Shown here piece by piece: positions 36,398-47,178 of a DNA stretch of 64,000 bases; position 1 is the stretch's first letter, and every line of letters starts with the position of its first letter. The notes beneath the pieces were generated by a model. It saw only the letters and a program-made list of their open reading frames with translations. It ran no database searches and was not told where the DNA came from. Source of the DNA: Dinoroseobacter sp. (lineage in GTDB: Bacteria > Pseudomonadota > Alphaproteobacteria > Rhodobacterales > Rhodobacteraceae); NCBI GenBank assembly GCA_030066795.1, contig JASJAW010000003.1, positions 28,943 through 92,942 on the forward strand, given 5' to 3'. Made by a program: the position numbers and the translations under genes.

Positions 36398-39001
36398 ATG
36401 GAGAACGCTGCGGTGCAGAAAATAGCGCCATTCACGGTAATATCAAAGACCGCCGCCCTGTCCGGGGCGACGCACGGCCAGCGTGCCAAATGCATCCAGC
36501 GGCTCATTCGTCTGGATATGCCGGTGCCGCATACGGTCTCGCTCGATTTCGATGCGGTCCATGCTATCGCAAATGGTACGCGGTTTGACCTGACCGATCT
36601 TTTAGGCAGCTTTGGCTCCGACCCTTTGGTTTCGGTGCGGCCCAGCCCGGAATTTCCCGAATGGGGCGGCCCCTCCACGGTGCTCGACGTGGGCATGAAC
36701 GATGCGCTGCTGGTTAGCCTGTCGGAAAAAATCGGTTCGGACGCGGCCCGCTCCATCTACATGCGTTTCATCGTCGCCTACGCAATCGAGGTTGCGCGGC
36801 TCGACCCCGAGCATTTCGATGACCTCGACAACTCGCGGGAAGGGCTCCTGAACGCTCTGGAGATTTATCAGGAGGAAATGGAAGAGCCGTTTCCGCAGGA
36901 CCCCGAGGTTCAGCTTGCCGCTGTGCTGCGGTCCATGGCGCGGGCATGGGAAGGCACTTCTGCAAGGCTTCTGCGTCAGTCCCGCGGTGCGCCTGCCGAT
37001 GCTGGGCTTGGCCTGGTCGTGCAGCGTATGGCGCTTGGCCTCGGCGCGCAGGAGGCGGGCTCTGGTGTCATCCAGTTTGTCAGCTCTGAGACAGGCCAGG
37101 CGCAGATTACCGGGCGCTATCTGAGCCAAAGCCAGGGGCGAGAGGCTTTGGCGCAGAAAGCCAAGGCGCTGTATCTTGAGAAGGACGCGCGCGGGCCGTC
37201 GCTGGAAGATGTCGCCCCGGACAGCTTTCTGGAGTTGCAGGCCCTCTCGGAGGTGCTTCGATCCGGCCTGCGCGAGGAAATGCAGATCGAATTCACTTTG
37301 GACGCGGGCGAATTGAGCGTTCTGGACGCTGTGCGCGTGCCCAGGTCATCGCGGGCTGCAGTGCGGATTGCCGTCAGCCTCGCAGAGAGTGGGGTGATTA
37401 CCAAAGAGGACGCTTTGCTGCGGGTTGAACCCCGTGCGCTTCCCGAGTTGTTGCACCGGCAGGTAAACCCGAATGCCCAGCGGGATGTGATTGCCCACGG
37501 CATGGCCGCCAGCCCGGGGGCTGCGACAGGCGCGCTGGTTTTTTCTGCAGCAGCTGCACAGGCTGCGGCTGCGCAGGACATAGCGTGCATTCTCGTGCGT
37601 CCCGAAACCGCCCCCGAGGACATCCGCGGCATGCATGCTGCCGCCGCTGTGATGACTGAAAAAGGAGGCATGACAAGCCATGCGGCCGTAATTGCGCGGG
37701 GCCTTGGAAAGCCCTGCGTGGTCGGGACCGGTGGCGTGTCGATCGACATAAGGGCCAAAACGCTGACCATTCCCGATGGCCGTGTGTTCTCGGAAGGCGA
37801 TTTGGTCACGCTCGATGGCACTACAGGGCAATGTCTGGCTGGCGAGGTCAGCCTGATGGAGCCATCTCTGGACGGGTCTTTCCGCACGCTCATGGCTTGG
37901 GCCGATCAGGCACGGGACATCGGCATCCGCGTCAATGCGGACACTCCGTCTGACGCTGAAGTGGCGCGCCGCTTCGATGCGGATGGGATTGGGCTGTGCC
38001 GGACGGAGCATATGTTTTTTGAGGAAGATCGTCTGACGGTTATGCACGAGATGATCTTTGCCGAGACCGCAGAAGCGCGTGCCGCTGCGCTCGAGCGGCT
38101 TTTACCCATGCAACGAGCCGATTTCAGGTCGCTTTTTGAGATCATGCGCGGCCGTCCGGTCTGCATCCGCCTCTTCGATCCGCCGCTGCATGAGTTCCTG
38201 CCCACCTCGCGTGACGGAATCTGGAGTCTGGCTGAGGCGCTCGATCTGCCGGTTTCTACCGTTCAGCACCGCATTGAGGCACTTACAGAGTATAATCCAA
38301 TGCTGGGTATGCGCGGGGTTCGGCTGGGCATCGCCATGCCCGAGATCTACGACATGCAGGCAAGAGCGATTTTCGAGGCGACGCTGGATACCAGTCTGCG
38401 CGGCTCCATCATTACCCCGGAGATTATGTTGCCTCTTGTGTCTGCCCGGCGCGAGGTGGAGCTGATCAAATCCAACATCGACGCTGTTGCAGCTGCTGTC
38501 CGGGTCGAGCGTGGCATGCGGTTCAATTACCGCCTTGGAGTGATGGTGGAAACGCCCAGAGCTGCTTTAAAGGCCGGAGAGATCGCAGAACTAACAGATT
38601 TCCTGTCCTTCGGAACGAACGATCTGACGCAGATGACCTATGGGCTCAGCCGTGACGACGCAGGGCGGTTTATGGGATCTTATGTGCAACAGGGCGTGTT
38701 TTCCGAAGACCCGTTTCATACGCTCGATGTGGACGGCGTGGGCGAGCTTCTCAATATGGCGGCTGATCGAGGACGGGCAGCACGATCGGACTTAACTTTG
38801 TCAATCTGTGGCGAGCATGGCGGCGATCCTGATTCGATAGATTTCTGCCGAAAAGCCGGTTTTACCTATGTTTCGTGTTCACCTTTCCGGGTGCCGGTTG
38901 CGCGCATCGCCGCAGCCCATTTGGCGCTCACGGACTTGCCGATGGAGAAAAAGCCGCGCCGTTTCAATCTTTTGGGGCGTGTCCTTCGCTCTGGCAGCTA
39001 G
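36398..39001 (+). CDS. PPDK-like PEP-utilising protein with divergent nucleotide domain
   Basis: The 867-residue protein resembles pyruvate, phosphate dikinase. The swivelling domain has the phosphohistidine motif GGMTSHAAVIARGLGKPCV (H428). The C-terminal PEP/pyruvate domain is intact: GLCRTEHMFF, IRLFDPPLHEFLP, NPMLGMRGVRLGI, SFGTNDLTQMTYG and SICGEHGGDP with C804. The N-terminal ATP-grasp half is much altered: the expected VRSGA segment reads VRPSPEFP, and the usual DMQDIEF...LQTR stretch reads EMQIEFTLDAGELSVLD. ATG at 36398 is used; an upstream TTG (36353) is possible. It probably shares the glyQS transcript. Confidence 0.85.
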   Translation: MENAAVQKIAPFTVISKTAALSGATHGQRAKCIQRLIRLDMPVPHTVSLDFDAVHAIANGTRFDLTDLLGSFGSDPLVSVRPSPEFPEWGGPSTVLDVGMNDALLVSLSEKIGSDAARSIYMRFIVAYAIEVARLDPEHFDDLDNSREGLLNALEIYQEEMEEPFPQDPEVQLAAVLRSMARAWEGTSARLLRQSRGAPADAGLGLVVQRMALGLGAQEAGSGVIQFVSSETGQAQITGRYLSQSQGREALAQKAKALYLEKDARGPSLEDVAPDSFLELQALSEVLRSGLREEMQIEFTLDAGELSVLDAVRVPRSSRAAVRIAVSLAESGVITKEDALLRVEPRALPELLHRQVNPNAQRDVIAHGMAASPGAATGALVFSAAAAQAAAAQDIACILVRPETAPEDIRGMHAAAAVMTEKGGMTSHAAVIARGLGKPCVVGTGGVSIDIRAKTLTIPDGRVFSEGDLVTLDGTTGQCLAGEVSLMEPSLDGSFRTLMAWADQARDIGIRVNADTPSDAEVARRFDADGIGLCRTEHMFFEEDRLTVMHEMIFAETAEARAAALERLLPMQRADFRSLFEIMRGRPVCIRLFDPPLHEFLPTSRDGIWSLAEALDLPVSTVQHRIEALTEYNPMLGMRGVRLGIAMPEIYDMQARAIFEATLDTSLRGSIITPEIMLPLVSARREVELIKSNIDAVAAAVRVERGMRFNYRLGVMVETPRAALKAGEIAELTDFLSFGTNDLTQMTYGLSRDDAGRFMGSYVQQGVFSEDPFHTLDVDGVGELLNMAADRGRAARSDLTLSICGEHGGDPDSIDFCRKAGFTYVSCSPFRVPVARIAAAHLALTDLPMEKKPRRFNLLGRVLRSGS

Positions 39002-39104
39002 CGCCACAATCCTGCCTGATTTGAAACAATTTGTTGCCCAGATGCCACTGGGGTGGACGTACGGTCACATATTCCTTATTGAGCCTCCGGTTAGCACTTG
39101 AATT

Positions 39105-39140
39105 CTGCAGGTGCGAAGTAAATGCTGCATGTGCAAAGTA
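39105..39140 (+). repeat. direct repeat before the cell wall hydrolase gene
   Basis: Two 16-base copies, CTGCAGGTGCGAAGTA and CTGCATGTGCAAAGTA, differ at two positions and are spaced 20 bases apart. A weaker third copy starts at 39146. The 20-base period is about two helical turns, which would put the copies on the same face of the DNA and suits a regulator site. Confidence 0.45.
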
Positions 39141-39187
39141 TTCTTCTGCGAATGCAAATTGCGCGTGTGACTACTGGGGGCAAATAC

Positions 39188-39877
39188 GTGTCTGTTTCAG
39201 GGGCCTTTAAGGCGCTGTGCGTTGGTGCTGTTCTGATGATCTCCGGACCTGCTGTGTCCGATGTTACTGTATCAACCTCATCGAACCCGATGACCGCGCT
39301 CGATTACGGGTTGCGGGGAGTTCTGGGGGCAGAGCATGGCGCGATGTCCGCGGCGCCCGATCGCCGTCTTGCACGACTATCAAAACCGGTCGAGGTCTCC
39401 CCGACGCCAGCGGCACGGCTCCATAGTCGTGACTACGTTGATGGCCTTCCGAAGATGTCAGGGGACGCGGGCTGGCAGTGTCTCGCAGAAGCGCTCTATT
39501 TCGAAGCGCGCGGCGAAAGCGTCAAGGGCCAGTTTGCGGTGGCGGAAGTCATCCTCAACCGTGTCGAAAGCAATCGGTATCCGAACAGCATTTGCGGTGT
39601 GATTAACCAGGGCACCGGGCGGAAGTATGCCTGTCAGTTCACTTACACATGCGACGGTCTCCCGGAACGCATCTCAGAACAGGCGGCTTGGGACCGTGTC
39701 GGCAAGGTTGCTCGGCTTAGCATTGACGCGCAAAACCGCGCGTTGACCGATGGCGCGACACACTATCATACGACAGCGGTGAACCCGCGCTGGGCAAGTA
39801 AGTATATTCATACAACACAGATCGGCACGCATCGCTTCTATCGCCAGTACTATCCGGGACGCACGGCGTCCCGCTAA
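39188..39877 (+). CDS. cell wall hydrolase (SleB/CwlJ-like, Hydrolase_2 family)
   Basis: From the GTG at 39188 the 229-residue protein has a signal peptide (hydrophobic stretch ending near GPAVSDV) and a C-terminal Hydrolase_2 domain. The catalytic glutamate region is [18 protein letters not shown], followed by [20 protein letters not shown] and [14 protein letters not shown]. These enzymes are thought to cleave peptidoglycan glycan strands. GGGGG lies seven bases before the GTG. In-frame ATGs at 39122 and 39152 give longer, less typical N-termini. The product probably acts in the periplasm. Confidence 0.86.
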   Translation: MSVSGAFKALCVGAVLMISGPAVSDVTVSTSSNPMTALDYGLRGVLGAEHGAMSAAPDRRLARLSKPVEVSPTPAARLHSRDYVDGLPKMSGDAGWQCLAEALYFEARGESVKGQFAVAEVILNRVESNRYPNSICGVINQGTGRKYACQFTYTCDGLPERISEQAAWDRVGKVARLSIDAQNRALTDGATHYHTTAVNPRWASKYIHTTQIGTHRFYRQYYPGRTASR

Positions 39878-39986
39878 GACGTATCTGAGCAGAGCGCGAC
39901 GCTTTTTAAGGCGCGTGCAGGGCACACCTGTGATAGGCAAAGCTGACCGCCCTTGTCCTTCAGGGGCATTCGGAGGGATTTGCCAC

Positions 39987-40862
39987 ATGGCCTCAGAAAT
40001 TCGGCTTGCTTTCGCACACCCGGAGGAACGGGCAGCGGCTCAGTCGGAACGCGACCGTATCTCGCTGCGCGATTATGTGCGCGACGTAGAGATTGGCGCC
40101 TATCAGGCCGAGCGCGGCACAACTCAGCGGGTTTGCTTCAACATCGTGGTTGAAGTGCGTACAGCTGCGGAGATGTTGGCCGACGATGTCGACAAAGTGC
40201 TTAGCTATGACACGATCACAGACGCCATCGACAGCGCTTTGGCTGAAGAGCGGTTGAACCTGCTGGAAACGCTGGCCGAACGTATTGCCGAGCGCATTCT
40301 GGCCGATCCTCGCGCGGCACGCGCATTCGTACGGATCGAAAAACTCGATCGAGGCCCGTTCGCGCTCGGGGTCGAAATTGTGCGCGAAGCGGATGCGATC
40401 CGCGTTTCCGTTCCGGAAGCCCCGCCGCGGCCGCGGATTGTTTTCTTACATGAGATCGGGCTGCACGACCACGATCTGCCTATCCATCTGGACCGGCTGG
40501 AGGCCATGGGCAACCCGGTGATCCTCTGTGTCGGCCCGGTGCCACGTCCTGCGCCTCATTCAGCGGTGAAAGCTGCACAGCGCAGGATCGATCTTCTGTC
40601 AGTTGAGCAGAACGCCTGGGTTCTGGCAGGTCGAGATCCAAGATGCGTTGTTGTGTCCACCCGGTCCGAGATTGACTGGGCGTTGCGCCGGCATCAGACA
40701 ACCGTCTGGGCGCCATCGAAAATGGTTCTGGATTCGGCAGACGGACCGACACCGGCAACAGATCATCCACGCGCTCTGATGCGTTGGCTGGCTCAGAAGC
40801 TTGATGCTGCCGAAATGCTGGAGCTGGATGAGGCCGGTTTGCACCCCTTGCGAGGATCCTGA
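39987..40862 (+). CDS. folB: dihydroneopterin aldolase FolB with C-terminal extension
   Basis: Residues about 25-135 form a FolB domain: DRISLRDYVRDVEIGAYQAE, LSYDTITDAID and ETLAERIAERIL, with the catalytic lysine likely K119 in EKLDRGPFALGVEIVRE. Ordinary FolB proteins are about 120 residues. This one has 291, with an extra domain (about 148-291) beginning IVFLHEIGLHDHDLPIH, whose function I do not recognise. The ATG at 39987 is chosen because CGGAGGGATT precedes it. The gene is followed after 21 bases by folP, the next but one enzyme of folate synthesis. Confidence 0.88.
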   Translation: MASEIRLAFAHPEERAAAQSERDRISLRDYVRDVEIGAYQAERGTTQRVCFNIVVEVRTAAEMLADDVDKVLSYDTITDAIDSALAEERLNLLETLAERIAERILADPRAARAFVRIEKLDRGPFALGVEIVREADAIRVSVPEAPPRPRIVFLHEIGLHDHDLPIHLDRLEAMGNPVILCVGPVPRPAPHSAVKAAQRRIDLLSVEQNAWVLAGRDPRCVVVSTRSEIDWALRRHQTTVWAPSKMVLDSADGPTPATDHPRALMRWLAQKLDAAEMLELDEAGLHPLRGS

Positions 40863-40883
40863 AATCCTGTTTCTGCTGCGCTT

Positions 40884-41888
40884 ATGAACACCCAGTATTT
40901 CCGACCAATCCCGGACCCAGCAGGGCGCTTTTCGCTCGCGGGTGGGTGGGTGCGTTTCTCGCAGGTCGAGGTCATGTCCCGCGCTGAAACAGGGAAACGG
41001 GTTCCTGCTGAAAGTATTCCCGCTGACGTTTTTGAACGGCTGACAGCGGCCCGCTCGCCTGTCGCCGGGCTGGATATGTCTTCGCCACGGATCATGGGCA
41101 TTCTTAACGTTACACCGGACAGTTTTTCCGACGGTGGCTTGTTTTTTGCTGCGAACGCGGGCGTCGCGCATGCTCAGGCGATGGAGAGAGCCGGCGCTGA
41201 TATTCTCGACATCGGAGGGGAATCGACCCGGCCGGGCGCGGAAGAAGTGAATCTTGATGAGGAATCATTGCGTACTGCACCAATCATTGCCGAGTTGCGC
41301 CGCGTGGGGGTCACAGTGCCGATCTCTATCGACACGCGGAAGGCGCCTGTCGCGCGCGCCGCGCTCGATGCTGGTGCAAACCTCATTAACGATGTCTCGG
41401 CTTTCGATTTCGATCCGGATATGGCGCCGCTGGCCATAGAGACAAATACGCCGGCGTGCCTAATGCACGCGCAGGGCACGCCCGAGACCATGCAACGCTC
41501 CCCGGGCTACAAGGACGTTTTGCTTGATGTCTTCGAGATGCTGGAGCGCAAGGTGGCCGCTCTCGAAGCGCAGGGGATGTCGCGTGCACGTATGCTGGTG
41601 GATCCGGGTATCGGGTTCGGCAAAACGGTTGAACACAATCTGGCTCTGTTGCGCGGCCTGACGCTTTTTCATGGCATTGGCTGCGGCCTGCTGCTTGGCG
41701 CGTCGCGGAAAAGCTTCATCGGGGCGCTAACCGGGACGCCAGACGCGGCCGCACGCATGCCGGGATCGCTTGCAGTGGCTCTCCATGGCGTCGCGCAAGG
41801 GGTTCAGGTTATGCGCGTTCATGATGTAGAAGAGACCCGGCAAGCTCTGACCTTGTGGAAGTATCTGACGGTAAAGGGGGCCGCATGA
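40884..41888 (+). CDS. folP: dihydropteroate synthase FolP
   Basis: The enzyme joins 4-aminobenzoate to the pterin pyrophosphate and is the target of sulfonamides. The TIM-barrel motifs are present: [63 protein letters not shown] and [13 protein letters not shown], with GASRKSF near the end. The protein (334 residues) has an N-terminal extension of about 65 residues before the barrel. It overlaps glmM by ATGA. Confidence 0.95.
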   Translation: MNTQYFRPIPDPAGRFSLAGGWVRFSQVEVMSRAETGKRVPAESIPADVFERLTAARSPVAGLDMSSPRIMGILNVTPDSFSDGGLFFAANAGVAHAQAMERAGADILDIGGESTRPGAEEVNLDEESLRTAPIIAELRRVGVTVPISIDTRKAPVARAALDAGANLINDVSAFDFDPDMAPLAIETNTPACLMHAQGTPETMQRSPGYKDVLLDVFEMLERKVAALEAQGMSRARMLVDPGIGFGKTVEHNLALLRGLTLFHGIGCGLLLGASRKSFIGALTGTPDAAARMPGSLAVALHGVAQGVQVMRVHDVEETRQALTLWKYLTVKGAA

Positions 41889-43228
41889 GCCGTAGTTTGT
41901 TTGGGACCGACGGGGTCCGGGGTGCCGCAAACACCCATCCCATGACCGCAGAGTTAGCTTTACGCCTTGGGGCAGCGGCGGGCCGGTATTTCCGGCGAGA
42001 TGGCGCATCTGGGCATCGGGTGGTTGTCGGTAAGGACACGCGTCAGTCAGGATATATGTTTGAAACCGCGCTGACGGCCGGGTTCACCTCCACTGGCATG
42101 AACGTCCTCCTCCTCGGGCCAATCCCCACACCGGCTGTCGCCCTTCTGACGCAATCCATGCGCGCAGATGTTGGGGTGATGATCTCCGCCAGTCACAACC
42201 CGGCAGACGACAACGGTATCAAGTTTTTCGGTCCCGATGGTTTCAAGCTTTCTGACGATGCTGAAGCGGAAATTGAATCGATTCTTGCCGGAGAGATAGC
42301 GCTCGCGCAGGCGGAGAACATTGGCCGCGCAAGAAGGATCGATGATGGGCAAGGGCGGTATATTGAACGTGCGAAGCGCGCGTTTCCTCAAGATTTGCGA
42401 TTGGACGGTATCAAGGTCGTAATCGATTGCGCCAATGGCGCTGCCTATAAAGTGGCGCCGGCGGTGTTGTGGGAACTGGGGGCTGAAGTCATTCCGCTGG
42501 GTGTCAGCCCGAATGGGCGCAATATCAACTCCAACTGCGGTTCAACATCCCCGCAGAGCGCCGCAGAGGCAGTCGTGGCCCACGGAGCGGATATTGGGAT
42601 TTGCCTTGATGGCGATGCTGATCGCGTCATTCTGCTCGACGAACACGGGCATGTCGCCGATGGAGATCAGATCATGGCGCTCTTTGCGTCTCGGTGGTCA
42701 GCGGACGGACGACTGAAGGACGGGACACTCGTTGCCACGGTGATGTCCAATCTTGGTTTGGAGCGGTATCTGGAGGGCGCCGGCCTGTCACTTGTGCGGA
42801 CACCTGTGGGCGATCGATACGTGGTCGAAGCCATGCGACAAGGTGGGTGGAACCTTGGGGGCGAACAGTCCGGCCACATAGTCATGACCGACTATGGAAC
42901 CACTGGCGATGGGCTTATGGCTGCGCTGCAGTTTCTAGCCGAGATGGTGCGCCGGGAAGCTCCGGCCTCGGAACTGGTAAAGTCTTTCGAGACAGTCCCT
43001 CAACTTCTCAAGAACGTCCGCTTTTCACCGGGTGCGACACCGCTTGAAACATCAAGTGTAAAGAAAGCTGTTGCCGAAGCAGAAGCCGCGCTTACCGGTA
43101 AGGGGCGATTGCTGATCCGGAAATCGGGCACCGAACCGCTGGTGCGGGTAATGGCCGAATGCGAAGACTCGGCTCTTCTTGGGCAGGTCGTGGACGATGT
43201 TGTCCGTGCGGTCGAAGGTGCTGCCTGA
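41885..43228 (+). CDS. glmM: phosphoglucosamine mutase GlmM
   Basis: The 447-residue enzyme interconverts glucosamine-6-phosphate and glucosamine-1-phosphate on the way to UDP-GlcNAc, a precursor of peptidoglycan and lipid A. The start is [16 protein letters not shown]. The phosphoserine is S103 in [17 protein letters not shown], the metal loop is DGDADR, and the sugar loop is [20 protein letters not shown] binds phosphate. AAAGGGGG precedes the ATG, which lies in the folP stop. The folP-glmM order is widely conserved in bacteria. Confidence 0.97.
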   Translation: MSRSLFGTDGVRGAANTHPMTAELALRLGAAAGRYFRRDGASGHRVVVGKDTRQSGYMFETALTAGFTSTGMNVLLLGPIPTPAVALLTQSMRADVGVMISASHNPADDNGIKFFGPDGFKLSDDAEAEIESILAGEIALAQAENIGRARRIDDGQGRYIERAKRAFPQDLRLDGIKVVIDCANGAAYKVAPAVLWELGAEVIPLGVSPNGRNINSNCGSTSPQSAAEAVVAHGADIGICLDGDADRVILLDEHGHVADGDQIMALFASRWSADGRLKDGTLVATVMSNLGLERYLEGAGLSLVRTPVGDRYVVEAMRQGGWNLGGEQSGHIVMTDYGTTGDGLMAALQFLAEMVRREAPASELVKSFETVPQLLKNVRFSPGATPLETSSVKKAVAEAEAALTGKGRLLIRKSGTEPLVRVMAECEDSALLGQVVDDVVRAVEGAA

Positions 43229-43334
43229 AGCGACGCCTAAAAAATAGGCAGATGCCACCGTAGCTGCGCGGATTCACGGGGTGATTAACCAAGCGGATTG
43301 CGTGGCGTCTTCAAACCTGCAATTTTTGACTGCG

Positions 43335-43340
43335 TATAAT
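43335..43340 (+). promoter_or_regulatory. TATAAT -10 element before the 45-residue gene
   Basis: A perfect TATAAT, preceded by TGCG, lies about 58 bases before the ATG of the small gene. No convincing -35 hexamer is at the right distance, so this is a candidate only. Confidence 0.4.
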
Positions 43341-43397
43341 GTGTGCGGTGCCGCAAGCCCTGCATTTCTCATAGTCTCTGTTTGGAGGGAGTGACTG

Positions 43398-43535
43398 ATG
43401 TTTTCTTTTCTCGCAATCGTGGTCCTACTCGCGCTTCTGGGTGTCTGCCTGCTTCAATTGTCGAAGCACGGGATGATTGATCTGCCGAGCAATATGAACA
43501 TCCCAAAGCCATCCGAAGATAAAACCGAAGACTGA
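43398..43535 (+). CDS. 45-residue single-pass membrane protein
   Basis: The frame begins at an ATG eight bases after GGAGGG, a very good ribosome binding site, and encodes 45 residues. Residues 1-19 are strongly hydrophobic (FSFLAIVVLLALLGVCLLQL). The rest is short and polar, ending in an acidic, lysine-rich tail (PSEDKTED). I do not recognise a family. It stands alone between glmM and an oppositely oriented transporter. A good ribosome binding site, a plausible -10 box and a sensible membrane topology support a real gene. Confidence 0.65.
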   Translation: MFSFLAIVVLLALLGVCLLQLSKHGMIDLPSNMNIPKPSEDKTED

Positions 43536-43589
43536 CGGTTCCCTAACACGCCCCGCTCGAACACTCCGATAAGCAGCAGCTTGCCGGGA

Positions 43590-44513
43590 CTAAACCGGTT
43601 TTCGAAAAATAGCCTCTAGACTGCGCCATTGGCTAATAGCGACACCGCTCAAAATCAGGACAAGAGCGCTGACCAGTGTCCCCGGCAGTGGTTCGTTCAA
43701 CACGAGCGCCCCAAAGGCGAGCGACCAGAGCGGCACCTGAAAATTTGTGAGAGTCATGAAAGTTGGCCCGGCGGAGCGGACGACGAGCACCCGGAGGTAG
43801 TTCGCCGCTGCCGTTGGAATGAACGCTAGTAGCAAGAGGGCGATCAGAGGCCCTTGCGGCGGCATTTGCGGTGGTCCCTCTACCGCCCATGCCAAAGGCA
43901 CGCCTAGAACGGCCCCGACCGCCAAAAGCAAGGCTGCCATTGCAATCGGGTCGATTGGTGGACAATTGCGCAGAATGATAGAGCTGACGGCGTAGCATGC
44001 GGCCGTGGCGAGACAGGCCAAGCGGCCCCAGTTTTCCAGCTCAGCACCCGAGTCAGACAGTGCCTGCGGCCCGATCAATAACACAGTGCCGGCAAAGCCA
44101 AGGCCGAACCCGATTGCCTTGCGGCGGGTCAACTGGTCTCCGGGGACGAAGAAATGCGCGAGCGGCAACACGATCAGAGGGATCGTCGCCATGGAGACGC
44201 CAGCGAAGCTCGACACCACATGGGTCTGGCCCCAGGAGAGAAGCGTGAATGGCACTACCGTGCTCAAGACGCCGCAAATCAAAACATAGGGCCATCTTGC
44301 GCGTGGATCCGGTCCGACCCGATAACGTCCCCCCATCGCGCGCCAGATTACCAGCATCAACGCTGCGCCCAGCACCAGCCGCCATGTGGCCAGCCAGAAT
44401 GGTGTCAGCCCCTCCAGTGCAAGTTCGATGAAAAGAAACGTCGCGCCCCAGACGAGGCCGAGCGTTGAGATCATCGCCCAATGGCGCAGTGTTGGCTGTT
44501 CGAGGTCCGACAT
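43590..44513 (-). CDS. EamA/DMT family membrane transporter
   Basis: The 307-residue protein has about ten hydrophobic helices in two repeated halves, beginning WAMISTLGLVWGATFLFIE, a standard EamA start. Members of this drug/metabolite transporter group export amino acids, nucleotides or other small molecules; the substrate cannot be told here. It lies downstream of ilvC on the same strand but after a good terminator, so it is probably expressed separately. Confidence 0.88.
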   Translation of the reverse strand: MSDLEQPTLRHWAMISTLGLVWGATFLFIELALEGLTPFWLATWRLVLGAALMLVIWRAMGGRYRVGPDPRARWPYVLICGVLSTVVPFTLLSWGQTHVVSSFAGVSMATIPLIVLPLAHFFVPGDQLTRRKAIGFGLGFAGTVLLIGPQALSDSGAELENWGRLACLATAACYAVSSIILRNCPPIDPIAMAALLLAVGAVLGVPLAWAVEGPPQMPPQGPLIALLLLAFIPTAAANYLRVLVVRSAGPTFMTLTNFQVPLWSLAFGALVLNEPLPGTLVSALVLILSGVAISQWRSLEAIFRKPV

Positions 44514-44528
44514 TGTTGATTTGCCTAA

Positions 44529-44563
44529 TAAAAAGCCCTCCCGAGCGGTCCGCGCGGGAGAGC
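44529..44563 (-). terminator. rho-independent terminator after ilvC
   Basis: On the minus strand nine-base arms (44555-44563 and 44535-44543, one wobble pair) enclose an 11-base loop and are followed by TTTTTATT. It begins 22 bases after the ilvC stop and lies just before the transporter start. Confidence 0.88.
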
Positions 44564-44585
44564 TTAAAGCGCGGGTGAAAAGGCT

Positions 44586-46199
<1,614 letters not shown>

Positions 46200-46203
<4 letters not shown>

Positions 46204-46661
46204 GCCTCGATCTTGATGACCTCGATCGCGCGCTCTTGCGTGAACTGGCCCGCGACGCTCGGCAAAGCGCCGGTGCCTTGGGTCGTAAACTCGGTCTCAG
46301 CCAACCCGCGACATGGCGCCGGATCAAGCGGCTACAGGATGAAAAGGTCATCTCTGCCCGCCGCTTGCGCCTTGATGCCGAGAAGCTGGGCTTTGGTGTC
46401 ACGGTCTTTCTGGGCGTGAAGCTTGCCGTCAAAGGGCGGGTCAGCGTCGAGGATTTCGAGCGTGCGGTCACAGCGATACCGGAAGTGCAGGTGGTTCAGC
46501 ACGTTCTCGGGGCCTACGACTATCGCCTGCGCGTGGTCGCGCGCGACATTTCCGATTTTGAGCGTGTCTTGCGCCGCCGGATTATGACTTTGCCCGGTGC
46601 TGGAGAAGTCGAGGCAAATGTGCTGTTGTCGGAGGAGCGTTTGCCCGGCCCACTCGGCTAA
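46200..46661 (+). CDS. second Lrp/AsnC family transcriptional regulator
   Basis: The 153-residue protein is a second complete Lrp-type regulator: helix-turn-helix in LDDLDRALLRELARDARQSA and GLSQPATWRRIKRLQDE, then a RAM domain (from about residue 65). It is translationally coupled to the first. Tandem coupled Lrp genes suggest that the products form hetero-oligomers, which is an inference. A cupin gene follows 16 bases later. Confidence 0.92.
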
Positions 46662-46677
46662 GAAAAGCGAGTTTGAC

Positions 46678-47043
46678 ATGAAGTATTTTGACCTCTTCGC
46701 GGATGATACGGGCGAGAGCCGTTTTCGCGATATCGACGTCGCGCTGGAAGAGCGCACATTTGCGCCCCCGGCGAAAGCCATTGAAATTTCAGAAACAGAG
46801 GCCGCCTCGGGCATGCTCTTCCTACGGCTGCGCGCTGGGTGGAACGAACCGATTCACCCGACGCCCGTTGCCCAAACCCTCATTTGTCTGCGCGGTCGAG
46901 TGCGCGTCACTGCGAGCGATGGCGACACCCGTGAAGTTGGGCCCGGCGATGTCTGGCGCATGGCCGACACGCATGGCAAAGGGCACCATACCGAGGTTAT
47001 CAGCGCGGATGATTTTGAGTGTGTAATCGCGCAACACGCCTGA
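46678..47043 (+). CDS. cupin domain-containing protein
   Basis: The 121-residue protein has the double-stranded beta-helix pattern of small cupins: the stretch LRLRAGWNEPIHPTPVAQTL, the turn LRGRVRVTASDGDTREVGPGDV, and HGKGHHTEVIS. Histidines in the first and second motifs could bind a metal. The substrate is unknown. It follows the Lrp pair closely and may belong to the same transcript. Confidence 0.78.
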   Translation: MKYFDLFADDTGESRFRDIDVALEERTFAPPAKAIEISETEAASGMLFLRLRAGWNEPIHPTPVAQTLICLRGRVRVTASDGDTREVGPGDVWRMADTHGKGHHTEVISADDFECVIAQHA

Positions 47044-47178
47044 ACGGCGCGCAAGTTGCACCAATGTTTCCGATAGGCGCGTCGTGCTGTCGCAAAACCT
47101 CTGTTTTCACTACGGGTTTCGCTTTGAGCCCCCTAGGTCTGTGCGGTAGGCAGAAGCACATCTGAGTTGGAGGACCCC

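Noticed and set aside
43235..43249. GCCTA-AAAAA-TAGGC hairpin after glmM
   Set aside because: It has only five pairs and no T run on the plus strand, so it is not called a terminator.
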